A DNA stretch of 64,000 nt from Rhipicephalus microplus (taxonomy: Eukaryota; Arthropoda; Arachnida; Ixodida; Ixodidae). The notes beneath the pieces are model-generated. The model had not been told where the DNA came from. It did not search any database and saw only the letters and a program-made list of their open reading frames with translations. This document shows, in pieces, positions 13,233-22,428 of the stretch (positions are counted from its first letter, which is position 1; each line of letters starts with the position of its first letter). The position numbers were made by a program, and so were the translations under genes. The stretch is from contig NW_027464602.1 of NCBI RefSeq assembly GCF_043290135.1, positions 5,208,001 to 5,272,000 of the forward strand, in the 5' to 3' direction.

Positions 13233-13306
13233 CACTCCCGGGAGGGCTCGAACCTCAAACGTTTCGGTTTAAAGCCGATCGCGCTGGCCAATTGCGCCAC
13301 GGAGGC
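13233..13306 (-). pseudogene. tRNA-like unit with anticodon TAA (Leu-type), copy 1
   Basis: Related to the GTA units by flanks and body. The loop is now CTTTAAA, so the triplet is TAA. The acceptor 5' strand is GCCTCCG, which gives a C2-G71 pair in place of U-G. A and B boxes are intact. Paralogues with the same loop lie at 30345-30418 and 33728-33801. The unit ends about 180 bp before the LTR-element insertion. Confidence 0.6.
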
Positions 13307-13485
13307 AGTCCTGCTCCACTCTCACCACAATTAGAACATATCTTCAAAGCTATCAGCCGAAAGAAAAAAAAGCGCCGCACCACCACCGGGTAGGCTCGAA
13401 CCTCCAACCTTTCGGTTAACAGCCGATCGCGCTAGCCAATTGCGCCACGGAGACAATCGTGCTCCACCCACACCACCATCAGAAC

Positions 13486-13489
13486 ATAT
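13486..13489. repeat. 4-bp target-site duplication (ATAT), left of the LTR element
   Basis: ATAT directly precedes the TG end of the element and is repeated at 18952-18955. The uninterrupted paralogues at 30598-30601 and 33981-33984 carry a single ATAT within the normal spacer. Confidence 0.9.
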
Positions 13490-13654
13490 TGTCACGGTAC
13501 AGCGTGAACCAAAGGCAGATAAACGTTGACACAGGGACTCTCAGCAGCCAAACAGCAAGATCGCCTTCTTTATCTTCAATCAGCCAGAGCTCCACTACCT
13601 GGTGTCCGCCAAATCCCCTTATCATCGTTTTGGTCCACCAGTACACACGCGTCA
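13490..13654 (-). repeat. 3' LTR (element orientation), 165 bp
   Basis: Identical to 18787-18951 apart from the third plus-strand base (T here, C in the other). It is bounded by TG and CA. A 165-bp LTR is short for this family. I see no convincing AATAAA inside it. Confidence 0.94.
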
Positions 13655-13669
13655 TTTGCCCCCCCTCTT
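13655..13669 (-). other. Polypurine tract next to the 3' LTR
   Basis: On the element strand, AAGAGGGGGGGCAAA abuts the 3' LTR. It is a purine run with a single C, and in LTR elements this position primes plus-strand DNA synthesis. The interval 13670-13745 between the tract and the pol stop holds a short untranslated stretch with no other feature I can support. Confidence 0.75.
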
Positions 13670-13745
13670 AATGAGCATCGCCCCGATGCTAAACCAGTAG
13701 TGCAGTTTTTTTTTTCTGTTCTTTAAGAAGTTTCTTGCGCAGTCA

Positions 13746-16700
13746 CTACCTTTCATAAGGCTTCATGCGCACAACGTGGACTAGTTCTGGACGGTGCTGG
13801 CGAAGCCTCGTACTATGTGAATTGTCGGGGACGACCTCGTAGGTAACATCACTCAGTCGTCGCAGTACTAGATATGGCCCAAAGTATCTCCTTAGGAGCT
13901 TTTCAGAGAGTCCTCGTTTCCGTATGGGCGTCCAAACCCATACTCTGTCGCCGGTCTTGTAAACGACTGTTTTGCGGCGAGAATTGTAGCGGCTCGCGTC
14001 GTACTCTTGTTGTTGCTGGATTCGCAGGCGTGCTAGTTGTCTTGCTTCTTCCGCTCGTTCTGTAAACATCTCGGCGTCCGGTTCGATGTCGTCGCATTCG
14101 TGCGCTAGCATCGCATCCAACATGGTTCGTACTTCCCTTCCGTGAATTAGGCTGAACGGGGTCATCTGGGTTGTTTCTTGCTTGGCAGTGTTGTAAGCAA
14201 ACGTGATATATGGCAAGATTTCGTCCCAATTTTTGTGCTCGACGTCTACGTACATAGAAAGCATGTCTTCAATTGTTTTGTTCAGACGCTCTGTAAGCCC
14301 GTTCGTTTGCGGGTGGTAGGCGGTGGTTTTACGATGGGTTGTTCCACTCAGCATGAGGACTTGTTCCAAAAGAGCTGCCGTAAATGCGGTTCCTGTGTCT
14401 GTGATTACGACGCTTGGTGCACCATGCCACAGGACAACGTTCTCGATGAAAAATTGTGCCACCTTCGCTGCTGTACCTCTCTGGATAGCCTTTGTTTCAG
14501 CATAACGGGTAAGGTAAACAGTCGCGACAATAACCCAGCGGTTCCCAGCAGTAGAAGTAGGAAGTGGGCCCAAAATATCCATGCCAATCTGGTCGAATGG
14601 TGTTCTTGGGACCTGCACGGGCTGCAGGAGGCCAGCTGGTTTAGTCGGCGGTGACTTCCGTCGCTGGCAGTCGAGGCAAGTACGAACATGGTGTTTTACG
14701 GCTATGGTCAGTCTTGGCCAGAAGTAGCGCTGCCGTACTCTGGCCAACGTTCTTGTGTAACCTAAGTGGCCTGAAGTCACCTCGTTATGGCATGCTTCGA
14801 GTACTTCGGAGCGAAGGGCTGCTGGGATGACGAGCAAATACGCAGATCCTGTCGAGGAGAAGTTTCTTTTGTATAGTACTCCGCTCCGTAAGCAAAATGA
14901 TGACAGCGCTCTTACGAAAACAGTTGGTGCCTTCTGAGATCTTCCCTCCAGGTAATTAATTAGGGCATGTAACTCAGGGTCGCCACGTTGTTGCTGTGCA
15001 ATAGCGGTTGAGTCAAGCACGCCGAGAAATGCTGTTTCCTCCTCATCGGATAGAGTTGCCGATTCAATGGGTGAGCGAGATAGACAGTCAGCGTCCATGT
15101 GGCGCTTTTCTGACTTGTATACGACAGTCATGTCGTACTCCTGCAGCCTGAGACTCCAACGCGCTAATCTCCCGGTAGGATCTTTAAGATTTGTCAACCA
15201 ACACAGTGAGTGGTGGTCGCTGATGACTTTGAAAGGGCGGCCGTATAAATACGGACGAAATTTTGTGACCGCCCATACCACGGCGAGGCATTCTTTCTCA
15301 GTCGTGGAGTAATTGGTCTCGGCGCGTGTTAGTGTTCGGCTTGCATAGGCGATTACTCTTTCTGTGCCCTCTTGCAGCTGCACAAGCACAGCTCCCAAAC
15401 CAATATTGCTGGCATCAGTGTGTAGCATCGTTGGCGCTTTCTCATCAAAGTGGGCAAGCACTGGAGGCGTCTGTAGTCGCTGGCGGAGGTTCTTAAAAGC
15501 AGCTTCCTCTTCGTTGCTCCATTGGAAAGCAACGTCTTCTCTCGTGAGGCGGGTCAACGGTGATGCGATGCGTGCGAAGTCTGCGATGAATCGCCTATAA
15601 TACGCACATAGTCCGAGGAATCGTCTGACAGCCTTCTTATCAGTCGGCACCGGGAACTGTGCAACAGCTGCGATCTTTTCAGGATCAGGACGAACGCCTG
15701 CTTGACTGACAACGTGGCCAAGAAATTGCAGCTCTTCATAGCAAAAGTGGCACTTTTCAGGCTTCAACGTCAAGCCCGCAGACCGTATGGCTTGTAAAAC
15801 TGCCTCAAGTCTTTTAAGGTGCTGGTCAAACGTTGCGGCGAAAACTACGACATCATCAAGGTAGACCAAGCAGGTTTTCCACTTCAACCCAGAAAGTACG
15901 GTATCCATAAGTCTTTGAAAGGTAGCAGGCGCTGAACATAAACCAAAGGGCAAGACTTTAAATTCATATAAGCCATCTGGTGTCACAAAAGCAGTCTTCT
16001 CGCGGTCTCTTGGGTCTACCTCGATTTGCCAATACCCACTCCTTAAGTCCATCGATGAAAAGTAACGAGCATGTCGAAGTCTGTCGAGAGAGTCATCTAT
16101 ACGAGGAAGTGGATACACGTCTCTCTTTGTCACCTTATTGAGTTTTCGGTAATCTACACAGAAGCGCAGGCTGCCATCTTTTTTTCTAACGAGGACTACA
16201 GGTGACGCGCAGGGGCTTTTTGAGGGCTGAATGACGTCATCTTCTAGCATTTTGTCGACTTGCTCTTGGATCACTTCGCGTTCCTTTGCAGCCACGCGAT
16301 AGGGGTTTTGGTGAATTGGTCTCACCATGTCCTCGGTAATGATTCGATGCTTGGTGAGAGGCGTGCGGCCAACTCTTGATGTTGTCGAAAAGCAGTCTTT
16401 GAATTCGGCCAGTAGCTCAAGAAGCCTCTTTCGCTCGTTCTTAGGCAAAGCAGTGCTAACGTCAAGGACTGGTGTCGAATCAAGTTTTGGTGCCTCGTCG
16501 ACTACTGCCAAGCAGCCTTCTGCGTCTGTGATATCGTCGAAGTAAGCGACGGCCATGCCTTTTGGAAGGTGCCGGCGCTCATCACTAAAATTTGTCAGAA
16601 GCAAGTCCGTGCGTCCAGCGGCGACACTGACGATACCTCTTGCGACGGAAATGCCGTGTGTGAAAAGGAGCGAGGTTATTCGATCTGCTACTCCTTCGCC

Positions 16701-17270
16701 GTCAAACTGGACAGCGGCTGCCACAGAAACAAGCGTGCATGACCGAGGAGGGAGAACCACATCGTCATCAGTTAGACGCAATTGGTTTGGTCGCGCCTGT
16801 GTACAATCAGGTGCGCCCGAACTGTTGCGGAATGTAATCAAACTGTCTGGGATATTGATGACGGCGCCGTACTCTCGTAAGAAGTCCATACCAATATTTA
16901 GATCCTTGCAGCATGCGGCGAGAACGACGAACGACGCAACGAAAGAAGAACCTCCTATGTCAATTCTCGCTGTACATCTTCCAGAGGGCATCAATAACTG
17001 ACCACCTGCCGTCCTTATTTGAGGGCCTGTCCACGGTGTCTTCACTTTCTTGAGGCGGATGGCGAGGTCCTGACTGATGATAGAAAAGTCGGCACCGGTG
17101 TCGACTAAGGCTGTTACTTTCTGGCCGTCAAGAAAAACACTCAGGTCAGCGGTCACAATGTCGTCGCTCTCACGTCTTGTCGGATTTACAGCGTCGTGTA
17201 ATGGGGGCTTTTCGTCGTCATCTTCATGGCCTGCAACCTTACCCCCGGAGGTCGCCGCCCTCAGTTTCCC
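13746..17270 (-). CDS. pol: Ty3/Gypsy pol polyprotein (protease, RT, RNase H, integrase), entered by -1 frameshift
   Basis: This encodes the retrotransposon enzymes that copy element RNA into DNA and integrate it. The frame is open from 17297 to the TAG at 13746-13748 and has no good initiator: the GTG at 17154-17156 lies mid-frame. I therefore start it at the frameshift site. With residues numbered from that GTG: protease DTGA at 19-22; RT with catalytic D370 and YLDD at 432-435; RNase H with D580, E621, D647 and D690; integrase zinc finger H790, H797, C827, C830; integrase catalytic D860, D920, E956 with the canonical 35-residue D-E spacing; GPY/F motif FGPY at 1092-1095. All expected catalytic residues are present and no internal stop is seen. 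There is no chromodomain after the GPY/F module; the protein ends about 40 residues later. It is in the -1 frame relative to gag, which it overlaps by 37 nt. Confidence 0.94.
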   Translation of the reverse strand, partial: GKLRAATSGGKVAGHEDDDEKPPLHDAVNPTRRESDDIVTADLSVFLDGQKVTALVDTGADFSIISQDLAIRLKKVKTPWTGPQIRTAGGQLLMPSGRCTARIDIGGSSFVASFVVLAACCKDLNIGMDFLREYGAVINIPDSLITFRNSSGAPDCTQARPNQLRLTDDDVVLPPRSCTLVSVAAAVQFDGEGVADRITSLLFTHGISVARGIVSVAAGRTDLLLTNFSDERRHLPKGMAVAYFDDITDAEGCLAVVDEAPKLDSTPVLDVSTALPKNERKRLLELLAEFKDCFSTTSRVGRTPLTKHRIITEDMVRPIHQNPYRVAAKEREVIQEQVDKMLEDDVIQPSKSPCASPVVLVRKKDGSLRFCVDYRKLNKVTKRDVYPLPRIDDSLDRLRHARYFSSMDLRSGYWQIEVDPRDREKTAFVTPDGLYEFKVLPFGLCSAPATFQRLMDTVLSGLKWKTCLVYLDDVVVFAATFDQHLKRLEAVLQAIRSAGLTLKPEKCHFCYEELQFLGHVVSQAGVRPDPEKIAAVAQFPVPTDKKAVRRFLGLCAYYRRFIADFARIASPLTRLTREDVAFQWSNEEEAAFKNLRQRLQTPPVLAHFDEKAPTMLHTDASNIGLGAVLVQLQEGTERVIAYASRTLTRAETNYSTTEKECLAVVWAVTKFRPYLYGRPFKVISDHHSLCWLTNLKDPTGRLARWSLRLQEYDMTVVYKSEKRHMDADCLSRSPIESATLSDEEETAFLGVLDSTAIAQQQRGDPELHALINYLEGRSQKAPTVFVRALSSFCLRSGVLYKRNFSSTGSAYLLVIPAALRSEVLEACHNEVTSGHLGYTRTLARVRQRYFWPRLTIAVKHHVRTCLDCQRRKSPPTKPAGLLQPVQVPRTPFDQIGMDILGPLPTSTAGNRWVIVATVYLTRYAETKAIQRGTAAKVAQFFIENVVLWHGAPSVVITDTGTAFTAALLEQVLMLSGTTHRKTTAYHPQTNGLTERLNKTIEDMLSMYVDVEHKNWDEILPYITFAYNTAKQETTQMTPFSLIHGREVRTMLDAMLAHECDDIEPDAEMFTERAEEARQLARLRIQQQQEYDASRYNSRRKTVVYKTGDRVWVWTPIRKRGLSEKLLRRYFGPYLVLRRLSDVTYEVVPDNSHSTRLRQHRPELVHVVRMKPYER

Positions 17271-18601
17271 CGTCGTGGGCTGGGTGACCTTCTTGCGTTA
17301 AGGTCGGCGGAGGTACGTCGGTGTGACGAACGTGAATAAGCAGGAGAAGGAGAGCGGGATTGACGTCCCAAACCTGGCTGGCGGGTAGGTATTGCCTCCT
17401 CGTCAGAAGTACGGTATTCGTAAAAGTGAGAACGGGCTCCATGGAAAGAGGCGTCCTCCCGGCGTGGTATGTATTCTTCGTTCGCCCGTCGATCGTCAGA
17501 CCATGTTCGAAGAGGGCGGAACGGATCACTGCGGTGCCAGCAATGACGGGCAATATGACCTGCACCTCCGCAGTTAAAGCATAGTGGACGTCGATCGATT
17601 GTGCGCCATGCGTCTGTTCTTCGGAGGGGTGGACGTCTGAACCTCCCTTCTTGCGACGATGTCCATGGTGCTGCTGTGGACGCCTGGTGGTACGTCGGTT
17701 GGCTTGGCGGTCGGCTCAAGGTCTGCTCTTGCCGTGGTGACGTAGGGGCCGTCGGCACTGGGTGATATGGCGGCGATGTACCAGATGGTGAACGTCGCAG
17801 AGCATCGGCATAGCTCATGGGACGGTGCTCGTCACCAGGACCAGTGGTAGAAAATGCGTGGCGGATTTCGTCGCGTACCAGTTCAGCGACGGATGCAACG
17901 GGGGTTTGAGCAGCTGGATTTCGGAACTTTTGCAGCTCTTCGCGAACTATCTCCCTAATGAGGTCTCGCAGGGAGCTTTGATCCTCAGGTATGGCGGCAG
18001 CATTGATTGGGGTGCTGCTAGACATTCGATGATACTGCCGGCATCGTTGATGGAGCGCCCGCTCGATAGCCGTAGCCTCCTTGATGAAGTCAACTACGGT
18101 ACTTGGAGGGTGGCGCAGTAGCCCGGCGAAAAGTTGCTCCTTAACGCCGCGCATGAGGTAGGTCAACTTCCTATCTTCACTCATGTTCGGGTCAGCTCGA
18201 CGAAAAAGACGAGTCATATCTTCAGCGAACATAGTGACGCTTTCATTAGGTTGTTGAACCCGAAGCTCCAACAGCTGCTGCGCACGGTCGCGTCGATCGA
18301 CATTGGTGAACGTATCGCCAAGCTGTTGTCGGAAGTCGCCCCAAGTTAACAGACTGGGTTCTCTGTTCTCATACCAAATTTTCGCACCGCCGTCAAGGTA
18401 GAAATAGGTGCGTGAGAGCTTTTCTTGTTCAGGCCACAGATTAATCTTGGCGACACGCTCATAGTGCTCAAGCCAGTCGTCCACGTCTTCATGTGCGCCG
18501 CCACTAAAGTGATAGGGAACCAGCGGTTGAAAGATGGTTACCTGTGAAGGCTGTGTTGGCGGGGGGCCTTGGGGCGCCGGTTGTGGACTGGTGTTGGCCA
18601 T
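17261..18601 (-). CDS. gag: Ty3/Gypsy gag (capsid and CCHC nucleocapsid)
   Basis: This is the structural protein of the retrotransposon particle, 446 aa from the ATG at 18599-18601. Residues 1-30 are rich in Pro and Gln. Residues about 30-190 match a retrotransposon gag capsid domain, with conserved Trp residues (DDWLEHYE at 41-48, KIWYE at 74-78) and an FTNVDRRDRAQQLLEL segment. A Pro/Ser/Arg-rich linker follows. A single CCHC knuckle (C341, C344, H349, C354; CX2CX4HX4C) precedes an Arg/Ser-rich tail. The frame stays open upstream through the leader and LTR into the satellite; I read that as chance. An in-frame ATG at 18752-18754 is the first after the LTR and would add 51 residues. I prefer 18601 for its gag-like N terminus and the +4 G, but both starts have a weak -3 C. 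Confidence 0.9.
   Translation of the reverse strand: MANTSPQPAPQGPPPTQPSQVTIFQPLVPYHFSGGAHEDVDDWLEHYERVAKINLWPEQEKLSRTYFYLDGGAKIWYENREPSLLTWGDFRQQLGDTFTNVDRRDRAQQLLELRVQQPNESVTMFAEDMTRLFRRADPNMSEDRKLTYLMRGVKEQLFAGLLRHPPSTVVDFIKEATAIERALHQRCRQYHRMSSSTPINAAAIPEDQSSLRDLIREIVREELQKFRNPAAQTPVASVAELVRDEIRHAFSTTGPGDEHRPMSYADALRRSPSGTSPPYHPVPTAPTSPRQEQTLSRPPSQPTYHQASTAAPWTSSQEGRFRRPPLRRTDAWRTIDRRPLCFNCGGAGHIARHCWHRSDPFRPLRTWSDDRRANEEYIPRREDASFHGARSHFYEYRTSDEEAIPTRQPGLGRQSRSPSPAYSRSSHRRTSADLNARRSPSPRRGN
17264..17270 (-). promoter_or_regulatory. Slippery heptamer G GGA AAC for -1 frameshift into pol
   Basis: In the gag frame the final codons are CGG GGA AAC TGA. The heptamer GGGAAAC fits X XXY YYZ and is followed at once by the gag stop. 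Slipping back one base gives GGG AAA CTG AGG, which enters the open pol frame. A short possible pairing (GAGG with CCTC 7 nt later) lies very close to the slip site, so I cannot show a standard downstream stimulator. Confidence 0.78.
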
Positions 18602-18786
18602 TTGGAGAGGTAATCGGCACTTGCGAGGTTCCGTGGAAGGCGTGAACTCTGGAGCGAGGCCTACCAGCCGCCGACTGAACCGGTGCACGGGAGTTGCAAT
18701 GGGTGACAATGCGTCCGAGCTAGATGAACGGCTCCCAGTGGGAGTATGGAGCATTAGGTAGGGTTGCGTCCCAGCACTTCCACCAG
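18602..18786 (-). other. Leader between 5' LTR and gag
   Basis: This 185-bp element leader holds the candidate primer-binding site and the alternative upstream gag ATG (18752-18754). I see no other feature in it. Confidence 0.65.
18769..18785 (-). other. Candidate primer-binding site
   Basis: One base after the 5' LTR the element strand reads TGGTGGAAGTGCTGGGA. It begins with TGG, as expected for pairing with a tRNA 3' CCA end. I could not assign the primer tRNA. It does not match the 3' end expected for tRNA-Asn, so the surrounding satellite is not an obvious primer source. Confidence 0.5.
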
Positions 18787-18951
18787 TGCCACGGTACAGC
18801 GTGAACCAAAGGCAGATAAACGTTGACACAGGGACTCTCAGCAGCCAAACAGCAAGATCGCCTTCTTTATCTTCAATCAGCCAGAGCTCCACTACCTGGT
18901 GTCCGCCAAATCCCCTTATCATCGTTTTGGTCCACCAGTACACACGCGTCA
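18787..18951 (-). repeat. 5' LTR (element orientation), 165 bp
   Basis: Partner of 13490-13654 with one mismatch in 165 bp. The two LTRs are identical when an element inserts, so this is a very young copy unless gene conversion has occurred. Confidence 0.94.
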
Positions 18952-18955
18952 ATAT
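18952..18955. repeat. 4-bp target-site duplication (ATAT), right of the LTR element
   Basis: Second copy of ATAT, continuing directly into the normal monomer spacer (atatcttcaaagc). Confidence 0.9.
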
Positions 18956-19951
18956 CTTCAAAGCTATCAGCGCAAAGAAAAAAGCAACACACCCCACCCG
19001 GGAGGGCTCGAACCTCCAACTTTTTGGTTAACAGCCGATCGCGCTAGCCAATTGCGCCACGGGGACCGTCCTGCTCTACTCTCACCACCGCCAGACCATT
19101 TCTTCAGAGCTATCACCCCAAAGAAAAAAAAGCGCCGCACCACCACTGGGTGGGCTTGAACCTCCACCCTTTCGGTTAACAGCCGATCGCGCTAGCCAAT
19201 TGCGCCACGGAGACAGTCCTGCTTTACTCTCACCACCATCAGAACATATCTTCAAAGCTATCAGCCCAAAAAAAGTGCCATACCACCACCGGGTTGGCTC
19301 GAACCTCCGACCTTTTGGTTAACAGCCGATCGCGCTAGCCAATTGCGCCATGGAGACAGTCCTGCTCCACTCTCACCACCATCAGAACATATCTTCAAAG
19401 CTATCAGCACAAAGAAAAAAGCAACACACCTCTCCCGAGAGGGCTCGAAACTCCAACCTTTCGGTTAACAGCCGATCGCGCTAGCCAATTGCGCCACGGA
19501 GACAGTCCTGCTCTAGTCTCACCACCATCAGAACATATCTTCAAAGCTATCAGCCCAAAGAAAAAAAAGCGCCGCACCGCCACCGGGTGGGCTCGAAACT
19601 CCAACCTTTCGGTTAACAGCTGATCGCGCTAGCCAATTGCGCCACGGAGACAGTCCTGCTCCACTCTCACCACCATCAGAACATATCTTCAAAGCTATCA
19701 GCCCAAACAAAAAAAGCGCCATACCACCACCGGGTGGGCTCGAACCTCCGACCTGTTGGTTAACAGCCGATCGCGCTAGCCAATTGCGCCATGGAGACAG
19801 TCCTCCTCCACTCTCACCACCATCAGAACATATCTTCAATGCTATCAGCCCAAAGAAAAAAAAGCGCCGCACCAACACGAGGTTGGCTCGAACCTCCAAC
19901 TTTTCGGTTAACAGCCGATCACGCTAGCCAATTGCGCCATGGAGACAGTCA

Positions 19952-22397
19952 TGCTCCACTCTCACCACCATCAGAACATATCTTCAAAGCTATCAGCTCA
20001 CAGAAAAAAAGCGCAGCACAACCACCGGGTAGCCTCGAACCTCCAACTTTTCGGTTAACAGCCGATCGCGCTAGCCAATTGCGCCACGGAGACAGTCCTG
20101 CTCCACTCTCACCACCATAAGAACATATCTTTAAAGCTATCAGCCCAAAGAAAAAAAAGCGCCGCCCCACCACCGGGTGGGCTCGAACCTCCGACCTTTT
20201 GGTTAACAGCCGCTCGCGCTAGCCAATTGCGCCACGGAGACAGTCCTGCTCCACCCTCACCACCATAAAAATATATCTACAAAGCTATCAGCCCAAAGAA
20301 AAAAAAGCGCCGCACCACCATCGGGTGGGCTCGAACATCCAACCTTTCGGTTAACAGCCGATCGCGCAAGCCCATTGCGCCACGGAGGCAGTCTTGCTCC
20401 ACTCTCACCATCATCAGAACATATCTTCAAAGCTATCAGCGCAAAGAAAAAAGCGCTGCACCACCACCGCGTGGGCTCGAACCTCCAACCTTTCGGTTAA
20501 CAGCCGATCGCGCTAGCCCATTGCGCCACGGGGACAGTCTTGCTCCACTCTCACCACCATCAGAACATATCTTCAAAGCTATCAGCGCAAAGAAAAAAGC
20601 AACACACCACTAAGGGAGGGCTCGAAACTCCAACCTTTCGGTCAACAGCTGATCGCGCTAGCCAATTGCACCACGGAGACAGTCCTGCTCTACTCTCACC
20701 ACCATCAGAACATATCTCCAAAGCTATCAGCCCAAAGAAAAAAAAGCGCCGCACCACCGCCGGGTGGGCTCGAACCTCCAAATTTTCGGTTAACAGCCGA
20801 TCGCGCTAGCCAATTGCGCCACGGAGACAGTCCTGCTCCACTCTCACCACCATAAGAACATATCTTCAAAGCTATCAGCGCAAAGATAAAACAGCGCCGC
20901 AGCACCACCGGGTGGGCTCGAACCTCCGACCTTTTGGTTAACAGCGGATCGCGCTAGCCAAATGCGCCACGGAGACAGTCCTGCTCCACCCTCACCACCA
21001 TAAGAACATATCTTCAAAGCTATCAGCCCAAAGAAAAAAAAGCGCCGCACCACCATCGGGTGGGCTCGAACATCCAACCTTTCGGTTAACAGCCGATCGC
21101 GCTAGCCAATTGCCCCACGGAGACAGTCGTGCTCCACTCTCACCACCGTCAGAACATTTCTTCAGAGCTATCACCCCAAAGAAAAAAAAGCGCCGCACCA
21201 CCACCGGTTAGGCTCGAACCTCCAACCTTTAGGTTAACAGCCGATCGCGCTAGCCAATTGCGCCACGAAGACAGTCCTGCTCCACTCTCATCACCATCTG
21301 AACATATCTTCAAAGCTATTACCGCAAAGAAAAAAGCAACACACCACTCCCGGGAGAACTCGAAACTCCAACCTTTCGGTTAACAGCGGATCGCGAAGCC
21401 CATTGCGCTACGGAGGCAGTCTTGCTCCACTCTCACCATCATGAGAACATATCTTCAAAGCTATCAGCGCAAAGAAAAAAAGCGCTGCACCACCACCAGG
21501 TGGGCTCGAACCTCCAACCTTTCGGTTAACAGCCGATCGCGCTAGCCCATTGCGCCACGGAGACAGTCTTGCTCCACTCTCACCACCATCAGAACATATC
21601 TTCAAAGCTATCAGCGCAAAGAAAAAAGCAACACACCACTCCCGGGAGGGCTCGAAACTCCAACCTTTCAGTCAACAGGCGATTGCGCTAGCCAATTGCG
21701 CCACGGAGACAGTCCTGCTCCACTCTCACCACCATGAGAACATATCTTAAAAGCTTACAGCCCAAAGAAAAAAAAAGCGCCACACCACCACCGGGTGGGC
21801 TCGAACCTCCGACATTTTGGTTAACAGCCGATCACGCTAGCCAATTGCGCTACGGAGACAGTCGTGCTCCACTCTCACCACCATCAGAACATATCTTCAA
21901 AGCTATCAGCCCACAGAAAAAAAGCGCCGCACCACCACCGTGTGGGCTCGAATCTCCAACCTTTCGGTTAACAGCCGATCGCCCAAGCCAATTGCGCCAC
22001 GGAGACAGTCCTGCTCCACTCTCACCACCATCAGAACATATCTTCAAAGCTATCAGCACAAAGAAAAAAAGCGCCCCAGCGTCACCGGGTGGGCTCGAAC
22101 TTCCAACCTTTTGGGTAACAGCCGATCGCGCTAGCCAACTGCGCCAAGGAGACAGTCGTGCTCCACTCTCACCACCATCTGAACATATCTTCAAAGCTAT
22201 CAGCGCGAAGAAAAAAGCAACACACCACTCCAGGGAGGGCTCGAAACTCCAAGCTTTCGGTTAACAGCCGATCGCGTTAGCCAATTGCGCCACGGAGACA
22301 GTCCTGCTCTACTCTCACCACCATCAGAACATATCTTCAAAGCTATCAGCCCAAAGAAAAAAAAAGCGCCGCACCACCACCGGGTGGGCTCGAAACT

Positions 22398-22428
<31 letters not shown>

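Larger units (their letters stand above)
1..13489 (-). repeat. tRNA-Asn-derived tandem satellite, segment 1 (about 91 monomers of ~147 bp)
   Basis: Head-to-tail monomers of about 147 bp (for example unit starts 1071 to 1218 on the plus strand). Read on the minus strand, each has a tRNA-like domain: acceptor 5' strand GTCTCCG, D arm with GCGC/GCGC stem, anticodon loop CTGTTAA (GTT, Asn), a T arm around TTCGAGC, then a GC-rich trailer, 6-9 T, and a conserved spacer of about 57 nt. The match to arthropod tRNA-Asn is close through the D and anticodon arms. Two T-arm classes alternate: one reads GGAGG/CCACC with a gcgccgcaccaccacc trailer, the other GGAGT/CCTCC with a gcaacacaccactccc trailer. I noticed no inverted monomer. 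Segments 930-3130 and 10073-12270 are paralogous at an offset of 9142-9143 bp; 3150-6330 and 7282-10463 at 4132-4133 bp. It could be read as a SINE, but the units lack individual tails and target duplications, so satellite is the better description. Confidence 0.93.
13490..18951 (-). mobile_element. Complete Ty3/Gypsy LTR retrotransposon, 5462 bp
   Basis: The element runs from TG to CA with 165-bp terminal repeats, a polypurine tract, a candidate primer-binding site, an intact gag and an intact pol ordered protease-RT-RNase H-integrase. That order, together with the GPY/F motif at the integrase C terminus, places it in the Ty3/Gypsy group (Metaviridae). There is no envelope-like open frame. 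The flanking ATAT duplication, one LTR difference, and offsets against the uninterrupted paralogue (17112 bp on the left, 11646 bp on the right, difference 5466 = 5462 + 4) show one clean, recent insertion into the satellite. I see no frame-breaking mutation, so it may be autonomous. The genus or lineage within Ty3/Gypsy is not resolved here. Confidence 0.96.

Noticed and set aside
1..13489. CRISPR array, because of regular repeats
   Set aside because: The whole 147-bp monomer is conserved, including what would be the spacer. There are no unique spacers, and the context is eukaryotic.
14178..14654. Plus-strand ORFs inside the LTR element
   Set aside because: They are antisense to the integrase coding region, with no recognisable motif. 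They are shadows of a long real frame.
13746..17156. pol as an independently initiated gene from GTG at 17156
   Set aside because: The frame is open a further 47 codons upstream to 17297 and overlaps the gag end, with a slippery heptamer in the correct phase. A -1 frameshift is the more economical reading.
17239..17565. Third-frame minus-strand ORF between gag and pol
   Set aside because: It is a shadow frame over the gag 3' region that ends at a TAA inside the pol overlap. It shows no domain or conserved motif.
17261..18997. gag starting in the satellite at 18997 (578 codons)
   Set aside because: The upstream part runs through monomer sequence, the whole LTR and the primer-binding site. 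The open frame there is coincidental; the capsid-like protein starts after the LTR.
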